NCBI GenBank assembly: GCA_014218235.1
Contig: CM024755.1
Location: forward strand, 159,519,941 to 159,583,940
DNA length: 64,000 bases
Reading direction: 5' to 3'
DNA from: Colocasia esculenta
Taxonomy: Eukaryota; Streptophyta; Magnoliopsida; Alismatales; Araceae
In this document: positions 53,199 through 64,000 of the stretch, piece by piece
Layout: every line of letters begins with the position of its first letter
Numbering within the stretch: position 1 is the first letter of the stretch
The notes under the pieces: model-generated
Databases searched by the model: none
Seen by the model: only the letters and a program-made list of their open reading frames with translations
Told to the model about the DNA's origin: nothing
Program-made: the position numbers and the translations under genes

Positions 53199-54950
53199 AA
53201 GCTCACAATTACAATCTAATTTGCGTGACTTCTTTATGAAGGCTGGAAGAAAATAAAAGACAAATTCAAACAAGTGCTTAATGGCTCAGAAAAGCTCATC
53301 TAGTTCAGAGAATTCATGAAACATTCAAACTCTCACATCACATTCAATGAGCTCAAAGCATCCTTCATCTTCTTCTGAATCCAAGAAATCAAATGGGTCT
53401 ACAAGGTCAGGTAAACCAATTCCAAACCCATTTATATACACAAATTTAGATTCTGATTCAGATGAAGACATATCTTATGATGAATTGTTTAAATTTTGTC
53501 AACATGTATGTAAGAAAAACAAGAGAAAGAAATCTGAAAATAAAAAATTGAAAAATGAACTTGAATTGCTTCAGAACAATGATAAAGATCTTTTAGAAGA
53601 AAATAAAATTTGAAAATTAAAGTTTGGAAATTGAATTCAGAAAAAGAAAGTCTGAAAGATGAAATCAAAATTTTTTAAAACAAATTGAGTGAATTAAAAG
53701 ATGACCATGAGTGATTGAGATCTAAAGTCATCAATCTGGAAAATGAAAATGAAAAATTAATTGATCTTAATGAGAGATTAAAATTTGACAATGATTAATT
53801 AAACAAATAGATTTCTAATATGACTCATGATCATTAGATAAATGAGAAATGAAGACAACTTATTGAAGAAAATCATCATCTGAAAAGAAGATTGAATGCA
53901 TGTTGCATGACAGTTCATTAACCAATGATTGTAGCAATTTAAGTAACAAAATTTCTAATTTTGAAAAACAAATTGCACAATTTGAAAATGAAAAGAACAA
54001 AATGAAGAATGGACTGGATGTCATAATAAACAAACTTCAAATTTCAGAAAAAGAAGTTGTGGCATTAAAAGCTGAAAAACAAAAGCTTCAAAATGAACTT
54101 AAGACTGCTACAAACACAAGTCTTGCTTATGTGAAAAATAAAAATGAAAAGAAAAAGGAAATAACATTTGTTAAAGTTGTTGCGAACAAGAACTCCACTA
54201 CTCCTAATGACAAACCAATGAAAGTTCTTGTTCAGAAAAATGCTCAGAAATAAAATGAGAACAACAAGAAAAATGCTCCTATCAAGAAGAATCATGTCTC
54301 TATGAAAAATAAGAAAATTTAAATAGGAAAACAAAAAACTTTGCACAGGATTCCTCCATCTTCTTCACAGACAAGGAAAGCTCCAATGCAAGCTCCAACT
54401 CCACATCATGTTAGAAGCTATCAAAAGGTAAAGCCTCCTCAAAGGAAAAGGGGGTTCCAGCAAACATACCCACACTAAGGTAAGCATCCAGTAAGAGATA
54501 TTCCCATTTTCTTTAACTGCAATAAACCTGGTCATTTAGCCAGAGTTTGCTGGAATAGAAATCAACATTTCCATGAACATGCTAAATCAGTCCAGTGCTT
54601 CACATGTCATAAGCATAGACATATTTCTAGAGACTGTTGGCATAGAATTGATCATTTTGTGCATGCTCTAAAGTTCCATTCTAATTCATATGTTCAAACA
54701 CATAGGAATAAACATCATGTTCATACTAAAAGAGTTCAGAAATTCAATGTGTATATGAACAGAAATGCTGCACAAAATAATTCTGCTGTTGTTCATAATA
54801 AAAATCCAAAAAATAGAAAATCTCATGAAAATATAAATACATTGAACAAGACTAATAAAAAGTCTAGAACTAATACTGCTCATAGTTCCATCACTAATGT
54901 AAATGCATTTATATCAAAAATAAAATCATTTTAGATTCAGAAATCATTGT
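53199..54950 (+). pseudogene. gag: Copia IV gag remnant: coiled coil and zinc knuckles
   Basis: From the ATG at 53347, MSSKHPSSSSESKKSNGS leads to an acidic SDSDEDISYDELFKF block and a Lys/Asn/Glu coiled coil interrupted by several stops (53614, 53800 region, 54251). Around 54500-54640 two CCHC-like knuckles are readable (CNKPGHLARVC and CFTCHKHRHISRDC), followed by a His/Asn/Lys-rich tail to about 54934. Downstream, at about 54980, GPKQIWVPK wording marks the normal gag-pol junction of SIRE-like elements, but no pol follows. The capsid part is also missing. Similar in plan to the second half of copia A gag. Confidence 0.7.
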
Positions 54951-56965
54951 TACAGTCCAACATTGATTTCATTACGGGACCCAAACAGATATGGGTCCCA
55001 AAGCTAGCTTGATCAGCAAGCTAAGGAGCCTTGTAGCCATACCTGTCCATCTGAAATCAAGACAATGGCTATGCAAGGCAAGAAAAATTGAAGACCACAA
55101 GTAAAATTTTTGAAAATAAGATAAAGACTATTCAGGTAAACTCTCCTACCTTTTCACAACTATGTTGATTGTGTTATAGCAAATTCTTAGAGTTTTATCT
55201 GAGAAATAAATAAATAAATAATAAGAATTTATCATGTTTGCTATACTGTTGCCCTTAATGACTATTTGTATTAACAATTAGAATCATGTTGTGTCATCAT
55301 GCTTGCATAACTATGCCCATGATTCTTGTGCATAATCATGTTTGAATTGCTTACAAACTTTTTCATATCATGCACATGCTAAGGAGGAGTAAATTTGAAA
55401 AGGTCAAAAATCATCTTTGAAAAGGGCTGCTAATAAAAGTCAAAACTTGTTGGAATTGATAAACTCAGAAAAATTGATTTTGATCATCATCAGGTAGACA
55501 CACATCTGCTCATGTGTCGACACCAATGGTCTTTTGTTGCCTTCTATTTGAGAATTCATGCTCATGTGTCAACACATTGAGAATTCTAAGTCGACACACC
55601 ATCATCTAATTTTTGAAAAACTTCATATTTTCAGGAGGGCTTATCAGTTGACCTCTTCATGTGTTATGAATCCATTCAAGGTTCCATTAATATTTTTATA
55701 TGAGAAATAAAATTTAAAATATCTAAAATATGTGTGCTCTTGGATTAACCATGAAGATGAAAAATAAGATCTAGAGTCATGTGTCTATCTTTATCCTCAA
55801 ATGTTATTTTAGACTTTTATTGCAAAACACTTTAATTAGACACATGAGTAGTCTTAAATTTTATATCACAAGAGGTACTGAAGTTTTGCTTTTAACAAAT
55901 GCTAAAAATAAAATTTTAACAACTCAAGACCATGATCTATCAAGGTAAAAAGCTACCTGACACCCAACAGAAAAATCTTGAAAAACTTAAAAAAAAAATC
56001 AAGAAAAAGAAAGACTTCATGGAAAATTGTAGAGCAATGATTAGTACACTAAGTAACCAAGTTATTCTACCTGAGACGTGGTTGTACTTGAGTCTAAAGG
56101 TGCCGCTAAGTTATCTCTGTTCAAAAAGAAGCAACCAAATGGTTAGCATGCCTAGTAGTCATGCACTCCTACACTGGGTAAGTGCGTGTGCTTGCACAGA
56201 AAATCATGAATTAAATCTTCTTTGCTAAATTTCCTAAAATTTCTCAAATGAAAGAAATTGAAAGAAAAAGACAAAGGTGTCAAGAGTGTAGCTAACCTAA
56301 AATAGAATTCATGTTGTTCAAGAATGTTAAATTGTTATTCTACATTGTGTTAAGATCAAAACTTTGATTTTCTAATGATATATACTCTTGACAACTCAAT
56401 TTAGGTCACAAAACTCTTGTCACATTTGTAAATAAAATTTCTGAAGTGGTTTTTTATGTTAAAGAACTGACATAAGAACTCAATCAAAAATCATCTTTAT
56501 TTTCCTTTGTGCACATTATGAAAGGTACAATTATATTATCTCGCATATACTAAAATCATTGTCTATCTTGATACCTTCATGACCCCTTCAAAATCAAATT
56601 ATTTGTGCTCCTTGCAACACAATCTCATATTCAGGGGGAGCAACCTTATTGTTGATCTCTAATTTCATGCCCCAATCAATTGATTTCATCACTCCTATTG
56701 GTTTCACAACATTTGTTTTGGTCCCCATTCAATTGGTGGTGGACAACTCCGATAATGTCAAAAAGGGGAGAGTTGTTTCACTTAGGGGGAGACTTCAATA
56801 AATCTATGTGTTTTGTGAGACCTCTATTCATACTCTTGATTTTGGGGGAGTTTATTTTTAAGGGAATAATTTCACAGTACCTTGCATGTTCATATCACTC
56901 TTTTTGATGTTGTCAAAAAGGGGAAGAAATTATGTGAAAGAATGTTGTCATGTTTTGTCATCATC
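54951..56965 (+). other. Non-coding 3' interior of copia IV
   Basis: No protease, integrase or RT motif is present. It contains a few degenerate GTCGACAC words (55497-55605) and several GGGGGAG or AAAAAGGGG blocks between 56630 and 56979 that resemble the polypurine tract. Confidence 0.65.
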
Positions 56966-56979
56966 AAAAAGGGAGACAT
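56966..56979 (+). other. Polypurine tract of copia IV
   Basis: AAAAAGGGAGACAT directly before the LTR start TGTTGAGTTGTG. Confidence 0.75.
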
Positions 56980-57257
56980 TGTTGAGTTGTGTATTTTGAT
57001 GATGATATATTGTACACAATCTAATGATGTCATATTGTACATATGTGGATGATTGTTGTGTTGTGTATTTGGATGATGACATTTTGCACACATCTTGACA
57101 ATGACATATTGTACACATCTTCAATTGTACATATAATGATCATGACAACATTCACAATGTTTTGATGTTAAATCTGCTTTCATGTTGCATATCATTTGAT
57201 TCACGTTTGAAATTCTTAGATTGACTGGCCACATTGAAATCATGCTAAAATGAACAT

Positions 57258-58225
57258 CGGATGTTCACTTTTGGTCGTAGTCATCTGAAGCACAGACATC
57301 AGATGTACAGTTTTATTATCTGTCGGTCGAAGTCAAACTTCCTCATATACGAAGCTAAGCATCGAATATGACGAAGTCACTTCGACTGATCAGGATATAT
57401 TTAACACTGTAACTTCGGATGTTCTATTTTGTTCTTTGTTGGTCGAAGCAGAACTTCGTCATATACAAAGTTAGACTTTGGATATGACGAAGTGGAACTT
57501 CTTCATCATATACGAAGCTAAGCTTCAGATATAATGAAGTCACTTCGACTGATCAAGACACATTTGTCACTGTGGCTTCGGATGTACTCATTTGTTCTTT
57601 ATCAGATGAAGTGTAACTTTGTCATATATGAAGCTAGACTTCAAATATGACAAAGTGAAACTTCTTCATATACGAAGCTAAGCTTTGGATATGACAGAGT
57701 CACTTTGACTGATTAAGACTAAATTCAACACTGACTTCGGATGTACTCAATTTCTCTTTGTCAGAGGAGTGGAACTTCGTCATATACGAAGCTAAGCTTC
57801 GGATATGACGAAGTCACTTCGACTGATGAAGACCATTTTGTCACTGTGACTTCAGATGTTCACTTTTACACCTTGTCAGCCGAAGTGCTGAGCTTCGTAT
57901 ATTCATGTTATAATTATGACAGTCGATGTTATGATAGTCGATCAGACATTGATTACCTCATGTTTAAACATCGATTGTCTACACATTGATTACCTCATGT
58001 TAGACATCGATTACCTCATGCTTAAACATTGATTATCTACACATCGATTACCACAGGTTAGACATCGATTATCTCATGTTTAAACATCGATTGTCTGCAC
58101 ATCGATTGCTTCATGTTCTAACATCGGTTACCTTATATTTAAACATCGATTGTCATAACATGGATTGCCAACGACTTAAACATGAATTACCTTATGTTTG
58201 ACAACAATAGTCATAGCATCGGTTA
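57258..58225. promoter_or_regulatory. Arrays D2 and F2 in the copia IV 3' LTR
   Basis: CTTCG-N7-CGAAG units (CTTCGTCATATACGAAG; CTTCGGATATGACGAAG, some decayed) followed by ATCGAT words every 15 or 21-22 bp. More units than in the 5' LTR. Confidence 0.8.
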
Positions 58226-58334
58226 CCTTTTTCTCTGAACACTTATAGATGCCATCTGTGCAGGATGTTATGTGACTGGCACGTGTCTTACTTGGGGTAC
58301 ATGAAACCCTAAGTACGAGGTTTGGACATTTGGG

Positions 58335-58343
58335 TATAAATAG
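58335..58343 (+). promoter_or_regulatory. TATA box of the copia IV 3' LTR
   Basis: TATAAATAG, same context as at 42259. Confidence 0.6.
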
Positions 58344-58499
58344 GCCCTTGTCCTTTGTGAAAGGTGTGCGGCTAAAAAAGGGATCCAGCAGTGCGGCCAG
58401 AAAAAGGAAAGAACCCTAAAAGTGAGACCCCAGAAAGAGGGAAGAGAGCGCCGCCAGGAGAAAAGGAGAAGCAAAGCAGTAGAAGAGCAGAAAATGCAA

Positions 58500-58620
58500 A
58501 GGGAAGAAGAAGAAGAAGAAGAAGAAGAAGAAGAATAAGAAGAAGAAGAAGATGGAGCAGATGATATTATAGTGAAGGAAGGAGTAGTAGAAGAAGAAGT
58601 AGAAGAAGAAGAAGAAGAGC
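58500..58620. repeat. GAA microsatellite in the copia IV 3' LTR
   Basis: Two (GAA)n runs separated by about 40 bp. Confidence 0.9.
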
Positions 58621-58917
58621 AGAAGCAGTTCGAGGCAGAGGAAGCTCTAGATTTGCGATCTTCAAGAAGAGTCTTGAAGATGGATCAGTTCCAGGAGAAT
58701 TGACCTATCCTTATTATCTACACATCTTATTCTTCTGATCCATTTGTCATGTATGGATGTGTGATCGTGTAGTTCACAGTATTTCTATGTTTGTGTGAAT
58801 TCTTCACACAATTATACTGAACAGTTTCAGGTGTGTGTTGGAGCCGTCGTGCTCTAGGGTGTGTGTTGGAGCCGTCGTGCTCTAGTGTGTGTGTGGTTTG
58901 AGCCATCATGCTCAAGT

Positions 58918-60487
58918 TGTAGGATCGAATAGGTGGATGGATCAGATCTAGAAGGGGGGGTTGAATAGATCTAACACCAATTAATGCAGAGGCTTAAGCA
59001 ATTCAAAATTACTTCGAATCAGAGATCAATTCAAACAAACAATTTACTGATCTGAAGTGTGGGTGTGTGTAGATTATATGTGAAGCAATTAAACACTTAG
59101 TGTGAGAGCGAAATCCTATGCAAGCATCTAGCACAGACAAGCAGATCAAACCATTGCACAAAGGATTTTTAGGTGGTTCGAAAATCACACCAGTGATTCC
59201 TACATCCACCCCTCACACAGTGAGGCTCCACTACTCAAAAGAGTACAACTCACACCGGAGCACGACGACTCCAAACACCCTTGAGCACGACGGCTCAACA
59301 CACAACTTTGAGTTCAACGACTCACAAACTGAGCACGACGGCTCAAACCACACATTGAGTGCGATGACTCACAAACCAGAGCTCGACGGCTCACATTACA
59401 AAAGCTAGATCAAACACAAAAGAGATCAGATCCTCTAGCAATGATCTGATTCACAAACTCAATAAACTCAGAAATCTATACAGATCTCATAAGAAGAAAT
59501 AAGATGAACACTCCAAGAATTAGGTGAAAGAAGTATGAATTGGATGTTCTTCGGAGAAGAGGTCTTGCAAACGCTTGAATTGAGGAGCCTTGATGGAATT
59601 CGGTGAGATTCTCCTCAGTTGGCATTACTCTACTTTGATGGCATCTGAAATGCCAGAAATCTCTCTTCTACTGCTGCTCTTCAGTTGGATCTGCTCCTTT
59701 TCCTAGCACAACAAACTTCTCTCTAGAGATTCCCTTTGATTCCCACGTCCTTCCTCTTGAAAGGATGGCCTGCAGCTTCTGGAGATGGAGCAAGACCTAG
59801 AAGACCCTTTTTGCCGCCAAAAATCTTCTTCTGGAAGTGTATGGGCTCTCCTGCCTTTGGGGTAGGAGAATCATGGGTATTTATAGCCCCATATGTCCAT
59901 AAAGTGCCTTGGGGTGCATGGGCATGGAAATCTAGGTAAAATCCCTTGATTCCCAAGCAGCCACGTGTCCAGAAAATTCACGTTTTTGAGTTTCAGTCAA
60001 AGTGTGTCGACACCACAGGACACTGTATCGACACCATAGGCATTGTCTTCAAACTAGGCTTCTGGGATAGTCATCTAGTGTCGACACCATAGGGCACTGT
60101 GTTGACACCACGGGCAGACTGTGTCGACACACAGGCAGATTGTGTCGACACCACTGGCTACTGCTTCAAAACAGGCTTCTGGGACAGTGAACTAGTGTCG
60201 ACACACATGTGGACTGTGTCGACACCACTGTGACAAATTTGTGTAAACCTGAAAATATAAATTGTAAACCATTAATACAAGATATTATCATTAAAATGTG
60301 ATATATTAAACATCAAAAACATGTTGTTTAAGCATTGTTGTGATATGTATAAAATGTATAACATGTTCAATTAGTCATCATTTTAATATGTACAAAATGT
60401 CATCATCAAAATCAAATTATGAGTGATGTCAATTAGTCATGATTAAAGTCATCATTAAAAGGTTTCAAATACACACTCAACCCAACA
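58918..60487 (-). repeat. 3' LTR of copia V (1570 bp)
   Basis: The + strand starts TGTAGGATCGAATAGG and ends CTCAACCCAACA as in copia A. Minus-strand TATAAATAC near 59876-59886 is the TATA box. Confidence 0.88.
60003..60229. promoter_or_regulatory. Array C6: GTCGAC dyads in the copia V LTR
   Basis: GTCGAC (some GTTGAC or ATCGAC) mostly at 15-base gaps, for example ACACAGGCAGATTGT and ACACATGTGGACTGT, 120-350 bp upstream of the TATA box. Confidence 0.8.
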
Positions 60488-60650
60488 TTCTCCCCCTTTT
60501 TTATGATGACAAAATATATGCACAATCTCCCAATAGCCTGACACAAATCTCCCCTTTTTGAATTTTCTCCCATAAAAAAAAAAACTTTCTCCCCTTTAAG
60601 GAACTTTCTCCCCCTTTAAGGAACTTTCTCCCCCTTTGACATCATTAAAA
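60488..60650 (-). other. Polypurine tract of copia V and three further tract-like copies
   Basis: The tract next to the LTR is minus-strand AAAAAAGGGGGAGAA. Further inward CTTTCTCCCC(C)TTTAAGGAA (+ strand view) repeats three times. Confidence 0.75.
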
Positions 60651-61970
60651 AGATAGATAAGAGAGAGAAACAATGAATGGTAGGAGATCAAGAAATGAAA
60701 TATAGGAAATGAAGGTTCAAGAATGATCAAAATAAGTGAGGCAAAGTGATAGTATCAAATGAGAGAAATTATTGTGTTTTGGTTATTGTGCAACAAAGTT
60801 TAATCACAAAGACACACTCAACACAAGGTATTACAAGATATAATGATCTGAATGTAGTTAAAATAATGATGCAAATGTGAAGTAAAGTGACCTATATGAG
60901 TGAGCAGAAGTATTTAACAAGGATGTTAGGAGCTTTAATTTTAACACAATGTAGAATAATAGGTCTGAACTCAGTATACATGAACTTTATTAAGGTCTTA
61001 AGCTTTTACATCCTGTTAAGTTGATTTTCTTTCATTTTGAACTGGGAAAGAATACAAGAATAAATTAGTTATATCTCACTTTTCAGTGCAAGAGATCACA
61101 TTGATAGATGCAAGACCTCCTGATTACTCAGTGGTTTAACTTTCATTATCTATATAGAGTTGAAAATTTTGATTTCCACTTTTTGACGCGAAACAAATCA
61201 CTTTTTAGGTGAAATGGCCCGGTTACTCAGTGGTTCAAGAATTTGCATTGCTCTATTTGTATCTTTCCAGATTGTTGATTATTTTATTTTGATGTTTTGC
61301 AGAATATGTTTGCTTTGACCAGAAAAGTCATGACTACGAATTTAGAAAAATTATTCTTAACATGTGGTAAGAATGAAGCTTAAACATACACATGTGAAAT
61401 ATTAAAGCCACTCATGTGCCTACAAGTGTTTTGCAAGTCATTTTAAAGACATTCAGTATTAAGATTGCTTAACCTTGAAATGATAATGAATCTTTGAAAT
61501 TAAACTAAATGCACAATGAGTTTAGTTTCAATGTCTTAATTCTCTCATAAGAAAATAGCACAATGACTCAAAAATTCTGATGAGTTTGGGGTTCAAGATA
61601 GACAAGTAAGGTCAAGGAATGTGACAATGACTCCCCCTTTCATGTCCCCCTCACAAGGTGAACATGAGGATTATTGAAGAAATAGGAATGGAATGAAGTG
61701 AAAATAGAATGAACAAGAATATTTTATTGAAAGACAGAGACTCCCCCTCAACAATTGCATACAAGACTCTTGATACTTAGCAGAGACATATACTCACGCA
61801 TAGTGAAAGTGTCCAGACAAGCCTGACTTGTCTTTCTTCAAATCACCATTTGATATACCAAGAATGTCAATGCAATGTGAGAGTGAGGAATTTATTTGCA
61901 AGAATAGGAAGACTTTTATTTACAAAAAGAGATAGAAGATATCAAGAATGTGAAAATTTACACAAACCAA
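60651..61970 (-). other. Non-coding 3' interior of copia V
   Basis: AT-rich, with no coding frame recognised and no trace of the envelope-position ORF present in copia A. Confidence 0.6.
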
Positions 61971-61979
61971 GCTCTCTTC

Positions 61980-62936
61980 TTAAAGATGAGAATTTTTTTC
62001 TAGAAGAGGCTTAGTGAAAATATCTGTAATTTGTTTTTCAGTTTCAATGAAGTGAAGTTCAAAAGATTTCTTAGCGACCTCATCCCTTAGAAAATGGTGC
62101 CTTATTTCAATATGATTTGTTCGTGAATGCTGAATTGGGTTTTTAGACAAATTAATAGCACTAGTATTATCACACAAAATAGGAATACACCCCAATTTGT
62201 GATTATAGTCTAGGAGCTGATGTTTCACCCAAAGAACTTGAGTGCCACAACAACCAGCTGCAACATATTCAGCCTCTGCAGTGGATAGAGCTACTGAATG
62301 TTACTTTTTAGAAGCTCATGATATTAGGCATCCACCTAGATATAAACACAAAGCCACTAGTACTTTTTCTATCAAGCTTACAACCAGCATAATCAGCATC
62401 ACAGTAAGCAATTAAATCTAACATGCAACTAGCAGATACCAAATTCCAAGTTCACATGATCCAACAAGATATTTAAAAATCCTTTTGACAGCTAACATGT
62501 GACTTTCTTTAGGATTGGCTTGAAACCTAGCACACATGCACACACTATACTGAATATCTGGTCTAGAGGTGGTGAGGTAAAGTAGAGAACCAATCATACC
62601 TCTGTAGGTCTTTGGATCTACTGACTTACCAAATGAATCTTCCTCTATTCTTACATTTATTGCCATTGGTGTGCTTGAATGCTTGAGGTGCTGAAAGTCA
62701 AATCTTTTCAGAAGTTCTTTCACATACTTTGTTTGACTTATAAAAATCCCTTCACTGGTTTGATGTACCTGCAATCCCAAAAAGAATTGTAAGTCTCCCA
62801 TAAAACTCATTTCAAATTCAGTTTTCATGTGATCAGCAAATTCAGTACACAATTTTTTATTTGTAGACCCAAAAATTATGTCATCAACATAGATTTGGAC
62901 AGCAATGATTTGATTATTGACAATTCTTGTAAACAA
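61980..62936 (-). pseudogene. pol: Copia V reverse transcriptase C-terminal half and RNase H
   Basis: VQIYVDDIIFGSTN is the RT active site, followed by LGLQVHQTSEGIFISQTKYV and RGMIGSLLYLTTSRPDI. The frame shifts near 62430 inside RNase H, continues through a stop near 62310, and resumes as KHQLLDYNHKLGC, ILCDNTSAINLSKNPI and DIFTKPL. The end is cut earlier than in copia A. Several single-base lesions. Confidence 0.88.
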
Positions 62937-62985
62937 GGTTTGGTCTACATTACTCTTGTGTAACCTTTATTCAACAAAAATGAGC

Positions 62986-63925
62986 TCAAACGATCATACC
63001 AAGCTCTTGGAGCTTGCTTAAGACCATAAAGAGCCTTATTGAGTTTGAAAACATGATTAGGATATTTTTATTTTCAAAACCGGGAGGTTGTTCTACAAAA
63101 ACATTTTCTTTGATGTATCCATTCAAGAAAGCACTCTTCACATCCATTTGATAAACTTTAAATTTCAGGGATGATGCAAAAGCAAGAAATATTCTCACAG
63201 CTTCTAGTCTAGCTACAGGGGCGTACGATTCTTCAAAATCAATTCCAAACTCCTGATTGTACCCCTTGGCAACTAGTCTAGCTTTATTCCTAACAACCTG
63301 TCCATTTTCATTCAATTTATTTCTGAACACCCATCCAATACCAATAACAGATTGGTCATTAGATCTAGGTACTAATTCCCACACTTGATTTCTGTCAATT
63401 TGATGAAGTTCATCATGCATTGCATTGATCCAATCCTCACTAGTTAGAGCTTCATCAATTGACTTGGATTCAATTTGGAAAATTAGTGCTAGTGGGTCTT
63501 CATTTATTGCATTCAGAAAAGATGATCTAGTTCTAACTCTATCATGCACATTACCAACTACATTCTCAATTGGATGATCTCTTAAAAATCTGTTTTCAAT
63601 AATTACCTCTTGGGATGCATTCAGTTCTGGAACAATATTACCTGAACCACTTGTGGTAGGTGATTGATTGTCCAAATTTTCAAATGGATCTTCATCCTCT
63701 TTAACAGTTGGTGAAGATTCAACAACGAAGTCATCCTCTTCATTATTTTGAGGAACCCTGCAAGATGTAGAGTCATCAGTTTGATATGAGTTTTCATAAA
63801 AAACTACATGTGGAGATTCTTCGACAGTTTTATTCTTCAGAATGTAAACTCTATAAGCTCTAGAAATTTCTAAATAGCCAAGAAAAATAGCTTCATGGCT
63901 TTTGGCATCAAATTTATCAAGATTT
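62986..63925 (-). CDS. pol: Copia V integrase end, linker and reverse transcriptase N-terminal half
   Basis: An open frame gives the acidic linker ([12 protein letters not shown] region), then [40 protein letters not shown] and [20 protein letters not shown] of copia RT. The upstream integrase C-terminal wording ([15 protein letters not shown]) runs to about 63925, where a T-run difference from copia A changes the frame; integrase continues to the window edge in another frame. It ends at 62986 at the same kind of break as copia A. Confidence 0.85.
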
Positions 63926-64000
63926 TCTTATTGTTGTTATGTACAAAACACTTGCAACCAAAGATTTTAAAATAAGACAGAGTTGGCTTTTTGTTTTTCA

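Larger units (their letters stand above)
25844..58917 (+). mobile_element. Copia IV: gag-only copia element on the + strand, hit by four later insertions
   Basis: 5' LTR pieces: 25844-26605, 28750-28904 and 41974-43134. Interior: 43135-43872 and 53199-56979. 3' LTR: 56980-58917 and probably beyond copia V. Both LTRs start TGTTGAGTTGTGT and share the same internal order (CTTCG dyads, ATCGAT repeats, TATAAATAG, trinucleotide run, repeated GAGCC-GTCGTGCTC words). A tRNA-iMet primer site follows the 5' LTR and AAAAAGGGAGACAT precedes the 3' LTR. The interior keeps only gag remnants; protease, integrase and RT are absent, which fits the TR-GAG class. Confidence 0.8.
56980..58917 (+). repeat. 3' LTR of copia IV (left 1938 bp, cut by copia V)
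   Basis: Reads without interruption through the two places where the 5' LTR was hit, so it serves as the empty-site reference. Arrays D2 (57258-57905) and F2 (57925-58225) precede TATAAATAG at 58335, and a GAA microsatellite is at 58500-58620. It stops at CTCAAGT, where copia V begins. Confidence 0.88.
58918..64000 (-). mobile_element. Copia V: SIRE-like Ty1/copia element on the minus strand, 5' part outside the window
   Basis: 3' LTR at 58918-60487, polypurine tract, then RNase H, RT and the end of integrase on the minus strand, closely related to copia A in protein sequence. The possible target duplication CAAGT lies at 58913-58917. It lacks the envelope-position ORF: pol to LTR is about 1.5 kb compared with 4.1 kb in copia A. 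Confidence 0.88.

Overview
This window is repeat-dense nuclear DNA of a flowering plant. It holds plant-type LTR retrotransposons of the Ty3/gypsy Tat-like and Ty1/copia SIRE/Maximus-like groups, a LARD-like non-autonomous element with a 3.6-kb LTR, two elements that keep only gag, and a plant-mobile-domain gene with introns. I see no ordinary cellular gene, tRNA, rRNA or CRISPR. The species cannot be named from the sequence alone.

Layout. (1) 1-15848: a Tat-like Ty3 element on the + strand, with its 5' part outside the window. It runs gag end, protease, G-patch, RT, RNase H, second RNase H, integrase, then two host-like genes on the opposite strand (a seven-exon plant-mobile-domain gene and a decayed PMD/DUF7745-like gene), then its 3' LTR at 14473-15848. 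(2) 15849-21668: a LARD-like element into whose 5' LTR the Tat element jumped. Only the last 144 bp of that LTR remain here, followed by a tRNA-iMet primer site, 2 kb of non-coding interior and a full 3' LTR. (3) 21669-24286: the 5' end of a minus-strand Tat-like element, cut by the LARD. (4) 24287-25843: a minisatellite, LTR-like repeat sequence and a gypsy integrase fragment. (5) 25844 to the right edge: a + strand copia element (copia IV) that has only gag remnants and has been hit four times: by a solo LTR (26606-28744, target duplication AACTT), by a complete 13-kb SIRE-like copia element on the minus strand (copia A, 28905-41968, target duplication GTTAT), by a gag-only Tat-like element on the minus strand (element II, 43873-53193), and by another minus-strand SIRE-like copia element (copia V, from 58918, running off the window).

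Main observation. Nearly every element, although from unrelated families, carries an array of short CG-containing dyads at fixed spacing in its LTR, usually just upstream of the TATA box. Each family has its own word: GCGAC-N9/10-GTCGC (Tat elements), CGGC or CGTC-N9/10-GCCG or GACG (LARD), GTCGAC repeated every 21-22 bp (copia A and V), CTTCG-N7-CGAAG and spaced ATCGAT (copia IV), and CGACT-N7-AGTCG (solo LTR). The two arms change together from unit to unit, so symmetry itself seems to be kept. In the Tat element the same array also sits upstream of both antisense genes and in the first intron of one; in copia A a copy sits upstream of the envelope-position ORF. This looks like a shared promoter or silencing architecture worth testing.

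Most coding regions carry single-base frameshifts. Some may be real decay, but the integrase duplication and the youth of copia A suggest that consensus errors contribute.
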